Shown here one piece after another: positions 32,282 to 43,900 of a stretch of 64,000 nucleotides of DNA. Every line of letters starts with the position of its first letter. The stretch's first letter is position 1. The stretch covers positions 4,448,001 through 4,512,000 of the forward strand of contig WPIO01000005.1 of assembly GCA_009760855.2 (NCBI GenBank), given 5' to 3'. The stretch comes from Cristatella mucedo. Its lineage: Eukaryota > Bryozoa > Phylactolaemata > Cristatellidae. A model generated the notes under the pieces. That model was not told where the DNA came from and ran no database searches. It was given only the letters and a program-made list of their open reading frames with translations. A program made the translations under genes and the position numbers.

Positions 32282-32570
32282 TGCCATGGCCCTAGTCGTC
32301 ATATCAGCTGCGTTTGACACTGTTGATCACACGATCGTACTTGAACGTTTGAGAACAACTAATGATCTAGCAGAACAGGCACTGGAGTCGTCCACTTTCC
32401 AGACTGTGTTCATTCTTTGTCGTTTGGAGATCAAGTCTCACTCAGCAGACCAGTCACTTGTGGAGCTCCACGAGGATTCGCTCTCGGTCTTTTGTGGTTC
32501 TCCATTTATACGAAGCCTTGAGAAAATTGATTTGAAGCCAGAGGCTCAGCTAGCCCTTCTTTGCTAAAGA
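32282..32570 (+). mobile_element. RT fragment of a LINE
   Basis: The plus frame reads MALVVISAAFDTVDHTIVLE, the RT palm entry of an L2/CR1-type element, but then departs from the usual motifs. It is an isolated fragment that ends in a stop at about 32567. Confidence 0.55.
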
Positions 32571-33197
32571 CACCTAGCTTTATTTGTTATATAAATGATC
32601 TTCTGCTGCAGCGACTTGCACGTCTTGCAGACAATTAATCCTGGATGTCGGCTAATTTTCTTAACCTAGACGATATTAAAGCCAAAGGACTACTCACACG
32701 TTTCCCGAGCGTGCGGCTGGACTAGGAGACTGCTTTTCTCATTGGCGTTTCTCTAGAGCAGAGGTGGGCAAACTTTTTGGACTGTTAAGCCATGTCAAGA
32801 GTTCAAGTAGGTACACTAGGCCAGAAGGAACAATGTGTCCAAGGAAAGGTTTTTATTCAAAAGTATAGTTTGCTCAATGAGAAGCATGATGGTTCATATT
32901 CTTAGAGAGGGCAACATTATCAGGATCTAATGATGAGGAGTTCAGCAGCAGAATGTCATTAAGGTGATTGTCAGTGAGCTGAGTGCGCAGCTTGTTCTTG
33001 TAAACTTCATCTTGGAGAACAGCTGCTCACAGGAATGTGCTGCCAAACATTGCGATCACACGCTTGACACGGGCTAACAACATTGGAAACTGAGCCCGTG
33101 GCAGCTGACGGTAGAAGTAAATGAGAGCAGTGCAAGAAGCAAACACTTGGACAAGAGGACGTCCGAAGCCTGTAGCTCAATCAACTCCAATTGCACA

Positions 33198-33824
33198 TCA
33201 GAGGGGGAGCATCGTCACAGGGAATGTCAAAAGGAGAGCTGACGATTTTGCACTCCTGCGAATGAGAATGCATATCAGTGAAACGCGAAGAGAATTCATT
33301 CCGCAGAGTTGACAACACACTGACGCATTCTTTGGTATCAACGAGAGCTGTATCACACTGGGTGAGGTGCGAAAAGGGATATAGCAGCCCTTACACAGCT
33401 GTTTCTCCCATAGAACCAGCATTGTTTCGAATGCCCGCGCGTGGACATCCATGTTCATGATGAGCACGTCGCGTCCTTGCAGCTTCAGATCAAGTTTGTT
33501 AAGGTGGGAGCTGATATCAATGAAGAAAGTGCACCGACAAAGCCAAACCTCGTCAGAGAGCATTTCAAAGCCCTTGAGGTCTCTCTCAAAGACGAAGGAA
33601 ACAGCCTCATGGTGAAGAGCAAACACGCACTTTATGACGTTGCCACGACTGAGCCAGAGCATCTCAGCCCGGTAAAGCAGATCGCAGAAATCAGCCTCTG
33701 CAGCTTCGCGGATATGCTCAAAGATGCGGTCGTTGAGAGGACGAGCAAGCACTGCATTCACTAGCTTCACACAACAGACATAACGTCTTTCATGCCTGCC
33801 GCTTTGGCACACTATGCCTCCTGG
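33198..33824 (-). pseudogene. hAT transposase, C-terminal block
   Basis: The translation has motifs of the GTF2IRD2/ZBED-like hAT lineage: CDLLYRAEMLWLSRGNVIK (matching ..LLYH.EVRWLSRG.V), FERDLKGFEMLSDEVWLC, DISSHLNKLDLKLQGRD and HARAFETMLVLWEKQL. This is the region that leads into the conserved hAT RNase-H-like fold end. The most upstream part, next to the L2 insertion, has stop codons. The dimerisation tail towards 32759 is decayed. Confidence 0.8.
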
Positions 33825-33832
33825 TGAATAAT

Positions 33833-34868
33833 AATAATAATAATAATATTGCACTTGATAAAGCGCCCTCAGAGAACTTAATCTCTTTCTAGGCGCTTTA
33901 CATTTGCTGCAAAGTGATACGCAATAGAATAGTAAGTAAAATCATGCTTGAAAAACAAACAAAATGAATAACATGGTTAGGGGTTACATGCACTGGGTCA
34001 GCATGCAAATGTGGTTAGTGGCAGCATGAACAGTGTCAGCACGCATAAGCACATCGAGGACGAATCACAAGGACCCACTAAATGCTGTCCTAAATAGGTA
34101 TGTTTTTAAGTTTCTTTTAAATGTGGTCAGGTCAGGGGATGTTCTGATGCAGGTCGGGAGGGAGTTCCAGGCTGTGCGAGCATACGAGCTAAATGCACGG
34201 TCTCCAAAGGATTTAAGGTTTGTACGAGGTATTTCTAGACTGTTGGATTCCGAAAAGCGAGTGGTACGATGCTTTGCCTGATGGGGTAGTATATCTGAAA
34301 GGTAGGCTGGAGCCATAGAATGAAGAGACCTAAAAGTGAGCGACAAAACCTTGAAGTCAATCCGTTGCTTGACTGGTAACCAGTGCAGGTCGGCAAGAAG
34401 TGGAGTAATGTGGCAACTGCGACGCTCACGACAAACAAGCCTAGCTGCAGAGTTTTGCACCAGCTGCAATCGCCTGATCGCACATGCTGGTAGGCCAGTA
34501 AGCAGTGAGTTGCAGAAGTCGAGACGAGATGTCACGAATGCATGGACCAACTTGGACGTGGTATCTTTATCTAAACAAGCCCTAATTTTAGCAATGTTAT
34601 GAAGCTGAAAATAGGCTGATTTGACTGTGGAGCTGATGTGGTCGTCTAACGAGAGGTCGCTTTGGAATATGACACCTAGATTTCGAGCTGATGCAACTGG
34701 AGATATGCTGGCAGAGCCAATTTTGAAAGTCAGCCTTTCCAATTTCTGAATAACACTAGGTTTGGCCATAACTAGTAAGTTAGTTTTATCATCGTTTAGT
34801 TTTAGAAAATTTGCTGCCATCCATGATCGGATGTCATCAATGCATGCAGCAAGTGAGTTGAGAGAATT
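33833..34868 (-). mobile_element. L2-like LINE copy nested in the hAT transposase
   Basis: The minus strand holds an uninterrupted 251-codon ORF2 C-terminal frame (34065-34820) running from MAANFLKLNDDKTNLLVMAK through LQLVQNSAARLVCRERR to FRTAFSGSL, then the 3'UTR, consensus hairpin and a long AAT repeat (ATT on the element strand). The flanks read TGAATAAT (33825-33832) and TGAATGAT (34869-34876), a 7-of-8 target duplication that falls inside the hAT codons for HCIIH. It is one of the best preserved L2 copies in the window. Confidence 0.9.
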
Positions 34869-34876
34869 TGAATGAT

Positions 34877-35281
34877 GCAGTGCACATTGCCTATCCCCTG
34901 CGAACAGACCAAAGAGCGGCAGTGGTCGATCAGCAGCTGCAAAAGTCCTTTGGTAAATCCATCCACGGCAGGTGAACCGTCAGTAGTTATCGAGACGAGC
35001 TTTGACAGGTCAAAACCACTCAAAGCCGGTAGGAGGGCATTGAGGATATCTCTGCCGGTTGTCATTCCCTTCAATGGAACGAGGCTGAGAAACTCCTCGA
35101 CTACCTCCAGGTCTTGCGAGACGCCACGCACAAAGATGGCCAGCTGGGCAGTGTTCTTGATATCACAGCTCTCGTCTAAGGCGATGGAGAACATCTCAAG
35201 AGTTTTGAACTTCGTGTACATCGAAGACCGGATATTAGCGGCTAAGTCCTCTACGCGCCGAGCCACTCTGCGGTTAGACCG
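34877..35281 (-). pseudogene. hAT transposase, central block
   Basis: It reads RSNRRVARRVEDLAANI (matching the hAT SLSRRTVTRRIEDL segment), FSIALDESCDIKNTAQLAIF (with the first catalytic D in the LDES motif), LKGMTTGRDILNAL, LVSITTDGSPAV (second catalytic D, in the TTDG motif) and GNVHCIIQ. Both acidic residues that can be checked are present. It is cut by the L2 at 34876 and by the SINE at 35282. Confidence 0.85.
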
Positions 35282-35288
35282 CGGGATT

Positions 35289-35435
35289 ATAATAATAATA
35301 ATAACTCATTTATATAGCGCCCTAAGAGAACTTAATCTCTATTCAGGCGCTTCACATAGGCCTCGGGGCTCGAGCCCACGACCTCAGTCAGACCTTAGTC
35401 GGGGCGAGCACCTTAACCGATAGACCAAACCAGCT
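35289..35435 (-). mobile_element. SINE-1 copy nested in the hAT transposase
   Basis: It is complete on the minus strand: AGCTGGTTTGGTCTATCGG head, box B GGGCTCGAGCCC, GAGGCCTATGTGAAGCGCC, a hairpin with perfect GCGCC/GGCGC pairing, CTATATAAATGAGTT and an ATT repeat. The flanks CGGGATT (35282-35288) and CGGATT (35436-35441) look like a target duplication. The insertion splits the SLSRRTV motif of the transposase. Confidence 0.9.
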
Positions 35436-35441
35436 CGGATT

Positions 35442-35690
35442 GCCTTGAAAGCGTCGTGTTGCTCGGGACAAATGACGTCGGCAGCAGCAAGAATAAATTC
35501 CATTAAAAAGTCGGCATCAGTGAAGGGATGCATTTTCTTCTCCATCAACAAAGAGCACTTGGTAGGAGGCACGAGTGCGCTGCTCAGCAGCCTCCTCTGA
35601 AGCTTTGGTGGCTCCTGCTCCTTGAAGAGGGACGATTGCTGATCCAAGAGCGACTGCAAGCGAGCAGCCTCAGTTTTCCGCTCATCTATA
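35442..35690 (-). pseudogene. hAT transposase, N-terminal block
   Basis: DERKTEAARLQSLLDQQSSL, then CSLLMEKKMHPFTDADFLME and AADVICPEQHDAFKAI, the segment that precedes the DDE core in ZBED/GTF2IRD2-like transposases. The BED zinc finger expected upstream is not recognisable between 35700 and 36400, where frames are broken. Confidence 0.75.
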
Positions 35691-36473
35691 TCTGTATCTC
35701 ATCGTAGCTAACTGAGTGGCCGGAAGAACACAGCATCGCAGTCCAAGTTGTACTTAGCCGTTCGTAGCCGTAGGTTTGACTCTCGTGCCCTCGAAGCGAA
35801 ATCTTGCATCGACTACCGAAGCTACAGGCTCAAGCTCTGTCAGTCGTCCCGTTATATTCTCTCTCCTCTAAACTGCTGACCTCGCGCGTAGTTGCTATTT
35901 CTGCTTAAGCAGTTAAGTCGGTGCACATCCTGACCATATCGTCTGCACCAGGCGTCATTCTAACTTTTGCGGGGCGGACCAGGAGCCGGGCCTATACTAG
36001 GTGCCTTAGTCGAACTCACTAAGGCAAGCACATTAGTCGGTCCATCTCCTACCGTATCGGCTTTACAGAGCTCCATTCTAACCTGAGCTAGGTGGATCAG
36101 GAGCCGGATCGGTACTATGTGCCCTAGTCAAACCCACTAAGGCAAGGGCTCGCATCACGGCTAACCTGATGGCTGCCCCAGTGCAGCTCTAAAATCATAC
36201 TGCAAAACGCGAGAAGCAAAATCAAGCGCAATAACAGTTAGCTCTTAACTCAGAGCAAAAAGCGGCCGAGAGACGGCTCGTGCTTCGAAAACTCGTTAGT
36301 TGGGATACTCGTAAGTAGAAAGTACCTCTGCAGTGAAACCGCGACAACTCAATTAGGCCGAATTCATCAATAAATAACTAGGGGGCCGCTTGGCCGGACT
36401 GGAGCACTAGCTGGGCCGGATCTGGACTAAAGGCCGGAGTTTGCCGACCTCTGCTCTGTACATTCTCGTCATC

Positions 36474-36567
36474 GAACCATTAGTAACATCAGCAATCATA
36501 CCAAAAGGGAAACAAGCCATCTTTCACTTTGATATTTATTATTAACCCAAATCTGGGGTTGTCCCCT
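36474..36567 (+). repeat. Spaced direct repeat, copy 1
   Basis: GAACCATTAGTAACATCAGC, then CCAAAAGGGAAACAAG, CTTTCACTTTGATAT and a GGGGTTGTCCCC end. It matches 37831-37924 with scattered differences. It starts about 20 bp outside the hAT right end. Confidence 0.8.
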
Positions 36568-36578
36568 ACTGGGCTCCG

Positions 36579-36904
36579 CTTCCACCTTAACGGCAGGAAT
36601 ACCATACGCACTACACCAAGCACTCTTTCGGAGAAATACTTTCCTGCCCTTAGGATACTTACGTCTATAGTGGGGAATGACCCGAATGAGACGAGGAGGC
36701 CGAACCGGAGCCTAGACCCTGACTGGAGAACTAGAGCCCCACTTCCACCTTAACGGCAGGAATACCTCACACACCACCTAAAGCACTCTTGCGGAGGAAA
36801 CACGTCTCCACACTTAGGCTACCTGCGTCTCTATGGGGAACGGCCCAAATAGACGAAGGAGCCCGAACCAACGGAATATCTCACCCACCACACCAACTAC
36901 GTCT
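36579..36904. repeat. Two-unit tandem repeat, 163-bp period
   Basis: Units starting CTTCCACCTTAACGGCAGGA lie at 36579 and 36742. They share CACTCTT(T/G)CGGAG, CTTAGG.TAC.TACGTCT-like blocks and GACGA.GGAG.CCGAACC. Divergence is about one quarter. Part of a third unit may follow. Confidence 0.7.
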
Positions 36905-37147
36905 GGCTCGCACCTGCAAATCCCTATGCCGAGACCACGTGCGAGCGGGCACACACAACACACAAAATGCTAGCTCGGACGAGATACGACCGTATTCAGT
37001 GGAGTCCACCGAGTCTTCCTAGCGCTGTCTCGTCCTGTCCCGTCAATCGCTGGCGAACAGCCCACCCTCCTCCCTCGCTTTCAGAGAAACGAGTCCGACG
37101 ATGGCGTCGACGCGACGCCGAAGAGAGAGAGATAGAGATTAGAGATA

Positions 37148-37332
<185 letters not shown>

Positions 37333-37830
37333 GAGCAGGAGCCGAACAAAAGACCAAGAGTGAGCATCGCTCGATTCTTAAATACCTTGCTGAGACAATG
37401 GGGCAAGAGCTTAGTGGTTTTGGGCCCAACACCGTGGCCCATTACGGTAAGGAATTAATACCACCGTTAGGCCACTGGAAGGGCAACCCTGTCCAGCTTG
37501 AATGCCGAATCGGTTCCAGACGACATTTTTTGGACAGAGTTATGGCCGAGGTTGACAGGCCAGCCAACATCAATCACCAGCTCCCGCGGGTATCAGATCA
37601 ATTCTAAAGGCCGAATTGCCACCGCTGGTTCCAGAGCTTCCTGGCTTGCTCTTAAGCTCTTGGTCTCTAACCGCACTGGCGCTCCTCCATGGCTCGCTGC
37701 TCCAGGAGAAAGGAGTTCTCGCCCACCACCAAATAGCTCTCGTTCTCGCTAAAATTAAGTCAAGGCCAGCAAGGCGCTACACACTGCTGCGATGACGATG
37801 GTTAGATGATCTCTATGCGTTCACGTTATA

Positions 37831-37924
37831 GAACGATTAGTAACATCAGAAATCCTACCAAAAGGAAAACAAGTAATCTTTCACTTTGATATCTATCAGT
37901 AACTCAACACTGGGTTTGTCCCCT
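37831..37924 (+). repeat. Spaced direct repeat, copy 2
   Basis: GAACGATTAGTAACATCAGA, CCAAAAGGAAAACAAG, CTTTCACTTTGATAT and GGGTTTGTCCCC match copy 1 at 36474. The repeats enclose about 1.26 kb that includes the tandem repeat and the large microsatellite. Confidence 0.8.
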
Positions 37925-37929
37925 TACTT

Positions 37930-40005
37930 GTTCGCGGATAGAACTTGGAAGGAAAGGAATGCCCTGTGAATGAAAGCCCAGGAGACGGCTCCCTGCCAGG
38001 CTCCCGCCGGGTTTCCCATTCCCATACAGGTCATGACGTTCGCTTGACGAACTGAAGAGAAGCTGGAAGTTTTGTAATCTTCTGGACAAAGAAAACCAAA
38101 AGCCCAAGAGTGATTTTGCTTTGCGACCCTATAAAATCAAAGCACCCAAACATCTAGTCCCAGCATCCGCAACGATTTCGGCTCGGTCCATTTTAAGCAA
38201 CTGCTGCAGAAGCTAAGCTCAGACCAACATGCACAGGTGAGAGAGCCCTGCGATGGCTGCCTGCACGATTAAACCAGCAGTATAGTGTGTGATCTCTTGA
38301 TGATGAGATGATAAGAGAGCCGTTACCTGGTCGCGAAGTAAGACGAAGTTATGGGCGTCGGGAACGCAAACTGGGCAGGCACCAGTCATGCTTCACAACT
38401 CGACCAATCGCCTACTTCCAGTGCTTTGCATTCAAGCTGCTGCAGCATTTTCGCAGCCTCGTGCTACCATCTCCGGATACTTTTATCTGCGCTTGTACTA
38501 TTGGCGGTGAGAATGAACTAGCTCTTATAATTTGGTATCATATTTTCAGTTACGTCTTATCTATTTCCAGGGACGCACTGTGTTTGCTCGCAGTCGCTTC
38601 GGTGATAATCAGCACCCGCTGTGCTGTGGTGGCACGAGAAGTGGCTCGGCCCAGGTTTCTGGTAAGCTTCTCCTGCTAATCGTTGGTGCACAGCCATTCT
38701 AGAGGACTAATATACTGCATGAGTAGCTCGAGTACCCTAATTTGTGCCTACTTGTAGCCACAGCCTTGTCAAGTCCTGCAGATAAGGTCGCTAGAGAGTA
38801 GCAAATACATTGGCATCAGCAGGTTACGAACCCTAGACAGTGCCGTCACAGCGACCTACGAATCCGAGAACAGTGAGAGTAAGCAATCAAACAGCACGAA
38901 GCTCAGTGCCAGCCTTCATTATTAAGCATTCGCTGCGGGCCTGTATCTCGGCCAGCTGCGGTTCTTTTTTTTACCAGCCGTGCCTACTCAGCCACGCCTA
39001 CTGCTCAGAGTGGCAACGCATTTCGCATACTCGTTGCAGCTTGGGTACAGATTTCCGGTTACGACGACCTCACTGATAGGCCGACGTTTCTCGTTGGCAA
39101 CGTCAGCGACGGCTCAGGCAGCTCTGGTAGGCTAGTGATCAGCTTTAACGCGTCCCGAATGGCCTCTGTGCAGGTGAGCAGGCAAGCAGCGGTCCGTTTG
39201 CTGCCAGCCGGCTTTCGCTACAGCCCGGTACCCCTCTCGCACCGTCTATAGCAGCCACCGTTTTCTCAGCCGTTTGTAGAAAGTATGGAAGGTCGAAGAA
39301 GCCTGATCAACGCCTCGATCGCAATTGGTGGATGGCCGACGACAAAAGTGGACAACTCGCTCATCGGAGGGCCATTTCTTCGGTACGTTGGGTGACGGAT
39401 TTTGAAAAAACATGACCACGCTGTTTTGTCGTGCTCAGCCGATAATAACGATCGGCCACTTTTACGTGCCAGGATTTATGCTTACTGCGGAAGATACGGT
39501 GACGCAACGGAACCGTGTGCACTGGTTGGCTCCAATTCACGAGGAACGCTGTCGCTGTACGACCTAGATAAAGCCGTCTACGAGCCCGGCTACACATTTG
39601 TCAATCCTGCGACGCTGTTCTTTATCAACGTCGTAACTGACAATTGCTGATTCTACAAGCTGTTTTAACAGCTGGAAATTTATCGCAACCGGAAACATGC
39701 CGTCAGAAAAAAAGCAAGATCCTCCCGACAGCATTCCTTTGCAGCAAATGGCTAGATTAAACATTGAATAGATTGAGTCCGTTTGGACCTCGAGTTTTCA
39801 TCTCTGCCAATGGCTCGTCCTTACATTGTAGTAGGAATGCAAGTAATTTTATGGAAGTGCTCGACTCTTGTAATACTTTCGCTTGTTATCAGCAGATACA
39901 ACTCGCCACTTAAAGATACGATATCATTTTTTAGCACAGCCTCATTTATGGGCAGAGGTTGCACTGTTTGTATCTTCCCATATTCTCTTAAGAGCTTGTC
40001 CTTGT
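37930..40005. other. Interval without recognised genes
   Basis: The longest open frame (123 codons, 38308-38679, plus) and several shorter ones show no known motif. No LINE or SINE tail was found here, so it is one of the few stretches without obvious repeats. Confidence 0.35.
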
Positions 40006-40010
40006 ACATA

Positions 40011-40061
40011 ATACACACATACATACACACACACGCACACACACACACACACACATACACA

Positions 40062-40135
<74 letters not shown>

Positions 40136-40136
40136 C
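40011..40136. repeat. Compound microsatellite (CA)n(TA)n
   Basis: About 110 bp of CA with occasional TA and CG interruptions, followed by TA units. At 40262-40312 a related GTGC/GCGT-rich tract (GTGCATGCGTGTGTGCGTGC) follows. ORFs reading through these are artefacts. Confidence 0.97.
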
Positions 40137-40799
40137 ACTTGTACTTGTATACATGTGTATGTATACATAATTGACTGTATATACAAATGTAAAAAAAATA
40201 AATACATTGCGTAAAGTATGCACGTACCTATACTTTTCATCAGCATCCGCTCTGAATGGGATTGTACATGTGTGCGTGCATGCGTGTGTGCGTGCATGCG
40301 TGCGTGCGTGTACACACCTTTTGTGCAACTCAACGAAGCCATAAAGAGGAAGTGGTAAGTTATAACGCAATTTTTATACTGCACGCCAAGGTTAAAATAA
40401 TTTTGGTTTCCGAATCTTATCTGACAACATTCGCCTCAGGCAACGAAGGAAAAAGTAACGAACATGTAGCTAGGAAAGCTGGGAACCAGTCGCTGAATAA
40501 ATAAACTGCGGGAAGCGTCAGATCGAGTGGGTAGAAGGCCGGCAGGTTGCATCGCTATGGTAAATTTCTAGTTAGCTCACAGAAATTGTAGAGCAAACGC
40601 ATCTTCATGCAGGCCCCCCGACCTTAAAAAGTCTCGACCATATTTACAAATCGCATTCGTATCTAGATAAGACTTCGCCGACTTTGATGACTGTCAGTAA
40701 TTACTATACACCAGCACATGGTCAGTGTCAGAGCTCGGAAGCGTCGTGGTTACACTAGCTGGGCACTCAGTTTGCTAACATAAAACTCACGAGCTCATT

Positions 40800-41495
40800 A
40801 TAATAGTAATAATAGTAATGCACTTGATAAAGCGCCCTCAGAGAACTTAGTCTCTTTCTAGGCGCTTTACATCTGCTGCAAAGGGAAACGCGATTGAATG
40901 GTGAGTAATATCATGCTTGATAAACATGAATAGCATGGTTAGAGGTGACATGCACAGGGTCAGCATGCAAATGTGGTTAGTGGCAGCATGCAGTGTCAGC
41001 ACGGATAGGCACATGAAGGACGAATCACAGGGACCCACAAAATGCTGTCTTAAATAGGTGTGTTTTCAAGTTCTTTCGAATGTGGTCAAGTCAGGGATGT
41101 TGTGACGCAAGTCGGGAGTGATTTCCAGGCTATGAGAGCATACGAACTACGTGCACGGTCTCCAATGAATTTGATGTTGTACGAGGTATTTGTAAACTGT
41201 TGGATTCCGAAAAGCGGGTGGTACGATGCTTGGCCTTGTGGGGGAGTAGATCTGAGAGATAGGCTGGAGCCAAAGAATGAAGTGACCTAAAAGTGAGCGA
41301 CAAAAGCTTGAAGTCGATCCGTTGCTTGACTGGTAGCCAGTGTAGGTCGGCGAGAAGTGGTGTGATGTGGCAACTGCGACGCTCACGACAGACAAGCCTA
41401 GCGGCGAAGTTTTGCACCATCTGTAATCGCACGATTGCACATGCCGGTAGGCCAGCAAGCAGCGAGTTACAGGAGTCAAGACGGGATGTCACAGT
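40800..41495 (-). mobile_element. L2-like LINE 3' copy
   Basis: AAT tail, consensus hairpin (AAAGCGCC..GGCGCTTT), 3'UTR and ORF2 C-terminus with LQMVQNFAARLVCRERR, LHWLPVKQRIDFKL and SLAPAYLSDLLPHKAK. Frame changes at the far C-terminus show a copy older than that at 33.83 kb. Confidence 0.9.
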
Positions 41496-41508
41496 CCGGT
41501 CCATGTAA

Positions 41509-41973
41509 CTGCTTTTCTCTGGAGAGGAGCCGTGTTTTAGCAATATTCGGTGTGGCACTGCTTTGCTACTGGGAAGGCTTCACTACTGCGAAAAACGGAC
41601 GCAGTTCACGGAAGTCGCGTCACCCAGCAAGCTTTTTCATTAGCTAAAATGGACTGCTGTACCACTGGGAGAGACAGAAGCAGTAGGTTGAAGTCACGTT
41701 TCTCGGCTGGCTTCTTTACTGGCTAAAAGGGCACTGCTATACCACTGGGAGAGACGGAAGCAGCGAGCGGAAGTCGCGTCACCCGGCAGGCTTCATTATT
41801 GGCTAATAGGGCACTGCTATACCGCAGATACCGCAGGGGGGGGGGAGAGACGGAAGCAGTGGGCGGAAGTCGCGTCACCCTGCAGGCTTCATTATTAGCT
41901 AATAGGGCACTGCTATACTGCAGGGGGACGGAAGCAGTGTGCGGAAGTCACGTTTCCCGCAGGCTTCAGGATT
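41509..41973 (+). repeat. Duplicated block, copy A (left part), ~80-bp tandem units
   Basis: After TGTGGCACTGCTTTGCTACT, the block consists of units of about 80 bp with GGCTAAAAGGGCACTGCTAT, GGGAGAGACGGAAGCAG, GCGGAAGTCGCGTCACCC and GCAGGCTTCATTATT. It aligns with 48462-48841. It is interrupted at 41973 by an L2 and continues at 42451. Confidence 0.9.
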
Positions 41974-42447
41974 AATAATAATAATAATAATAATTCACTT
42001 GATAAAGCGCCCTCAGAGAACTTAATCTCTCTCTAGGCGCTTTACATTTGCTGTAAAGTGAAATGCAATTGAATGGTAAGTAAAATCATGCTTGAAAAAA
42101 CAAACAAAATGAATAATATGGTTAGGGGTGACATGCACAGGGTCAGCATGCAAATGTGGTTAGTGGCAGCATGCACAGTGTCAGCACGCATAAGCACATC
42201 AAGGACGAATCACAGGGACCCACTAAATGCTGTCCTAAATAGGTGTGCTTTTAGGTTCCTTTTAAATGTGGTCAGGTCAGGGGATGTTCTGACGCAGGTC
42301 GGGAGGGAGTTCCAGGCTTTGGGAGCATATGAACTAAATGCACGGTCTCCAAAGGATTTAAGGTTTGTATGAGGTATTTCTAGACTGTTGGATTCCGAAA
42401 AGCGGGTGGTACGATGCGTAGCCTGATGGGGTAGTATATCTGACAGA
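41974..42447 (-). mobile_element. L2-like LINE insertion present in only one of two duplicated blocks
   Basis: AAT tail at the low end, hairpin, 3'UTR and about 200 bp of ORF2 C-terminus, truncated near TATATCTGACAG. The other copy of the duplicated block reads CTTCAGGATTGGCTAAAAG straight through (48835-48850), giving the empty site. Confidence 0.9.
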
Positions 42448-42450
42448 ACT

Positions 42451-42643
42451 GGCTAAAAGAGCACGGCTGTACCGCTAGGAGAGATAGAGGCAGTGGGTTG
42501 AAGTCGCGTTACCCGGCAGGTTTCATTACTGCTGACTAAAAAGACACTTCCTCTTCAGAACTTCTAAAAGACACGCTAGCACAGCACCTTCTGATTATCG
42601 ATCCTGAAAGACGATGCCATGGCGGTCAAGTCCTGCAGCAGTC
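42451..42643 (+). repeat. Duplicated block, copy A (right part)
   Basis: GGCTAAAAGAGCACGGCTGT, AGACACTTCCTCTTCAGAAC, CACGCTAGCACAGCACCTTC and GTCAAGTCCTGCAGCAGTCA align with 48842-49033 with few differences. Both copies then run into an L2 tail. Confidence 0.9.
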
Positions 42644-43580
42644 AATAATAAAAATAAAAATACACTTGATAAAGCGCCCTCAGATAACTTAATCTCTTTC
42701 TAGGCACTTTATATTTGCTGCAAAGGAAACACGATCGAACGGTGAGGGATATCGTGCTTGATAACATGAATAACATGGTTATGGGTAACATGCACAGGGT
42801 CAGCATGCAGGTGTGGTTAGTAGCTGCATGCAACAGTGTTAGCACGCATATGCACATGTGAAAGGACGAATTTCAGGAGCCCACTAAATGCTGAGATAAA
42901 TAGGTGCGGTTTTAGTTTCTTTTTAAATGTGGTCAAATCAGGGGATGTCATGACGTCAGTCGGTAGTAAGTTCCTGGCTTTGGGAGCATACAGACAAAAG
43001 GCATGATCTCCAAGGGATTTAACGTTTGTACGAGGCATAGGTAAACAGTTAGATTTATAAAAGCATGTGGAACAATGCTTAGCCTGGTGGGGCAGTATAT
43101 CTGATAGGTAGGCTGGAGCCAATGAAGGAAGAGACCTAAAAGTGAGTGACGAAACTTTAAGTTGGTCCTTTGCTTGCCCGGAGCCAGTGCAGGTTGGCGA
43201 GAAGTGGTGTGATGTGGCAACTGCGACGCTCGCGACTTACCAAGCCTGCGAAGAGTTTTGCACCCGCTGTAAGCGCCTGATTACACAGGTCGGTAGACAT
43301 GCAAGCGGTGACTTACAGAAGTCAAGACGGGATGTCACAAATTCATGGATCAACTTAAATATGCTATCTCTGTCTAAACAATCCCAAATTTTAGCAATGC
43401 TATGTAGCTGAAAGTAGGCAGGCTTGATTGCAGAGCCGACGTGATTGTCTAAAGAAAGGTCACTTTGCAACATGACAGACAGATTTCGTGCGGATTCAGC
43501 AGGGGATATGCTGGCAGAGCCGATTGTGAGGTTTAGCCTTTTCTATTTCTGAAGCACGCTTGGTTTGCTCATAACTAGTA
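42644..43580 (-). mobile_element. L2-like LINE 3' copy
   Basis: AAAT-rich tail, hairpin with one stem mismatch (GCGCC against GGCAC), 3'UTR, and C-terminal motifs up to the RT-thumb segment (SVIQK-like, near 43550). Frames are broken in several places. Confidence 0.85.
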
Positions 43581-43900
43581 CGTCGGGTTCTAAAGGTCGT
43601 AACGTCGTAAAAAATCGTAAACGGCGTACCTGTCACAGCCACCCACTTCTGTCGGAGCTGGCTCCCTATCAAGCATCAAATCGATTTCTCAAGATCCTCA
43701 GTCTGGCTTACCGAGTCGCTTCACTCACTCTCACATATCCGACCTCTAGCTCCTCTAGCGTGCTCTCCGTACCGCCCGCTCATCGGCTACGTCTACTCGC
43801 CGTTTCACGAACTAAAGTGAAAACTTTTAGTGATCCTTCCTTTAGTTCGTACGCACCGAAAGACAGAAGCTCACTTGCGGTTTCGGTCACTAGCTGAAAG
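43581..43900 (+). mobile_element. Decayed LINE C-terminus, divergent family
   Basis: The frame reads HPLLSELAPYQASNRFLKIL, then LAYRVASLTLTYPTSS and KTFSDPSFSSYAPKDRSSLA, the same order of motifs as L2 C-termini (LLxELxWLPIKxRIxFKIL; KTFGDRAFSSYAPxxWNSLP). It is most like the remnant at 23.64 kb. Confidence 0.55.

Larger units (their letters stand above)
32759..36453 (-). mobile_element. hAT DNA transposon with TIRs, carrying nested L2 and SINE
   Basis: The left end begins CAGAGGTGGGCAAACT (32759) and the right end, read on the minus strand, begins CAGAGGTCGGCAAACT (from 36453). These are near-identical terminal inverted repeats of the hAT (Charlie/Ac-like) type. The 8-bp flanks CTCTAGAG and CTCTGTAC both fit the hAT target pattern nTnnnnAn and agree at 5 of 8 positions, as expected for an old copy. 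Inside are three minus-strand blocks of one transposase, separated by an L2 (33833-34868) and a SINE-1 (35289-35435). Without the two inserts the element would be about 2.5 kb. Confidence 0.85.

Noticed and set aside
34872-35423. 183-codon plus-strand ORF
   Set aside because: Antisense to the hAT transposase central block and running into a SINE; the minus strand carries the conserved motifs.
39783-40384. 143-codon plus and 187-codon minus ORFs
   Set aside because: Both depend on the CA/TA tract at 40011-40136 and have no recognisable domain outside it.
41509-41973. CRISPR-like array
   Set aside because: Units of about 80 bp are contiguous without unique spacers, and the context is eukaryotic; this is a tandem repeat.
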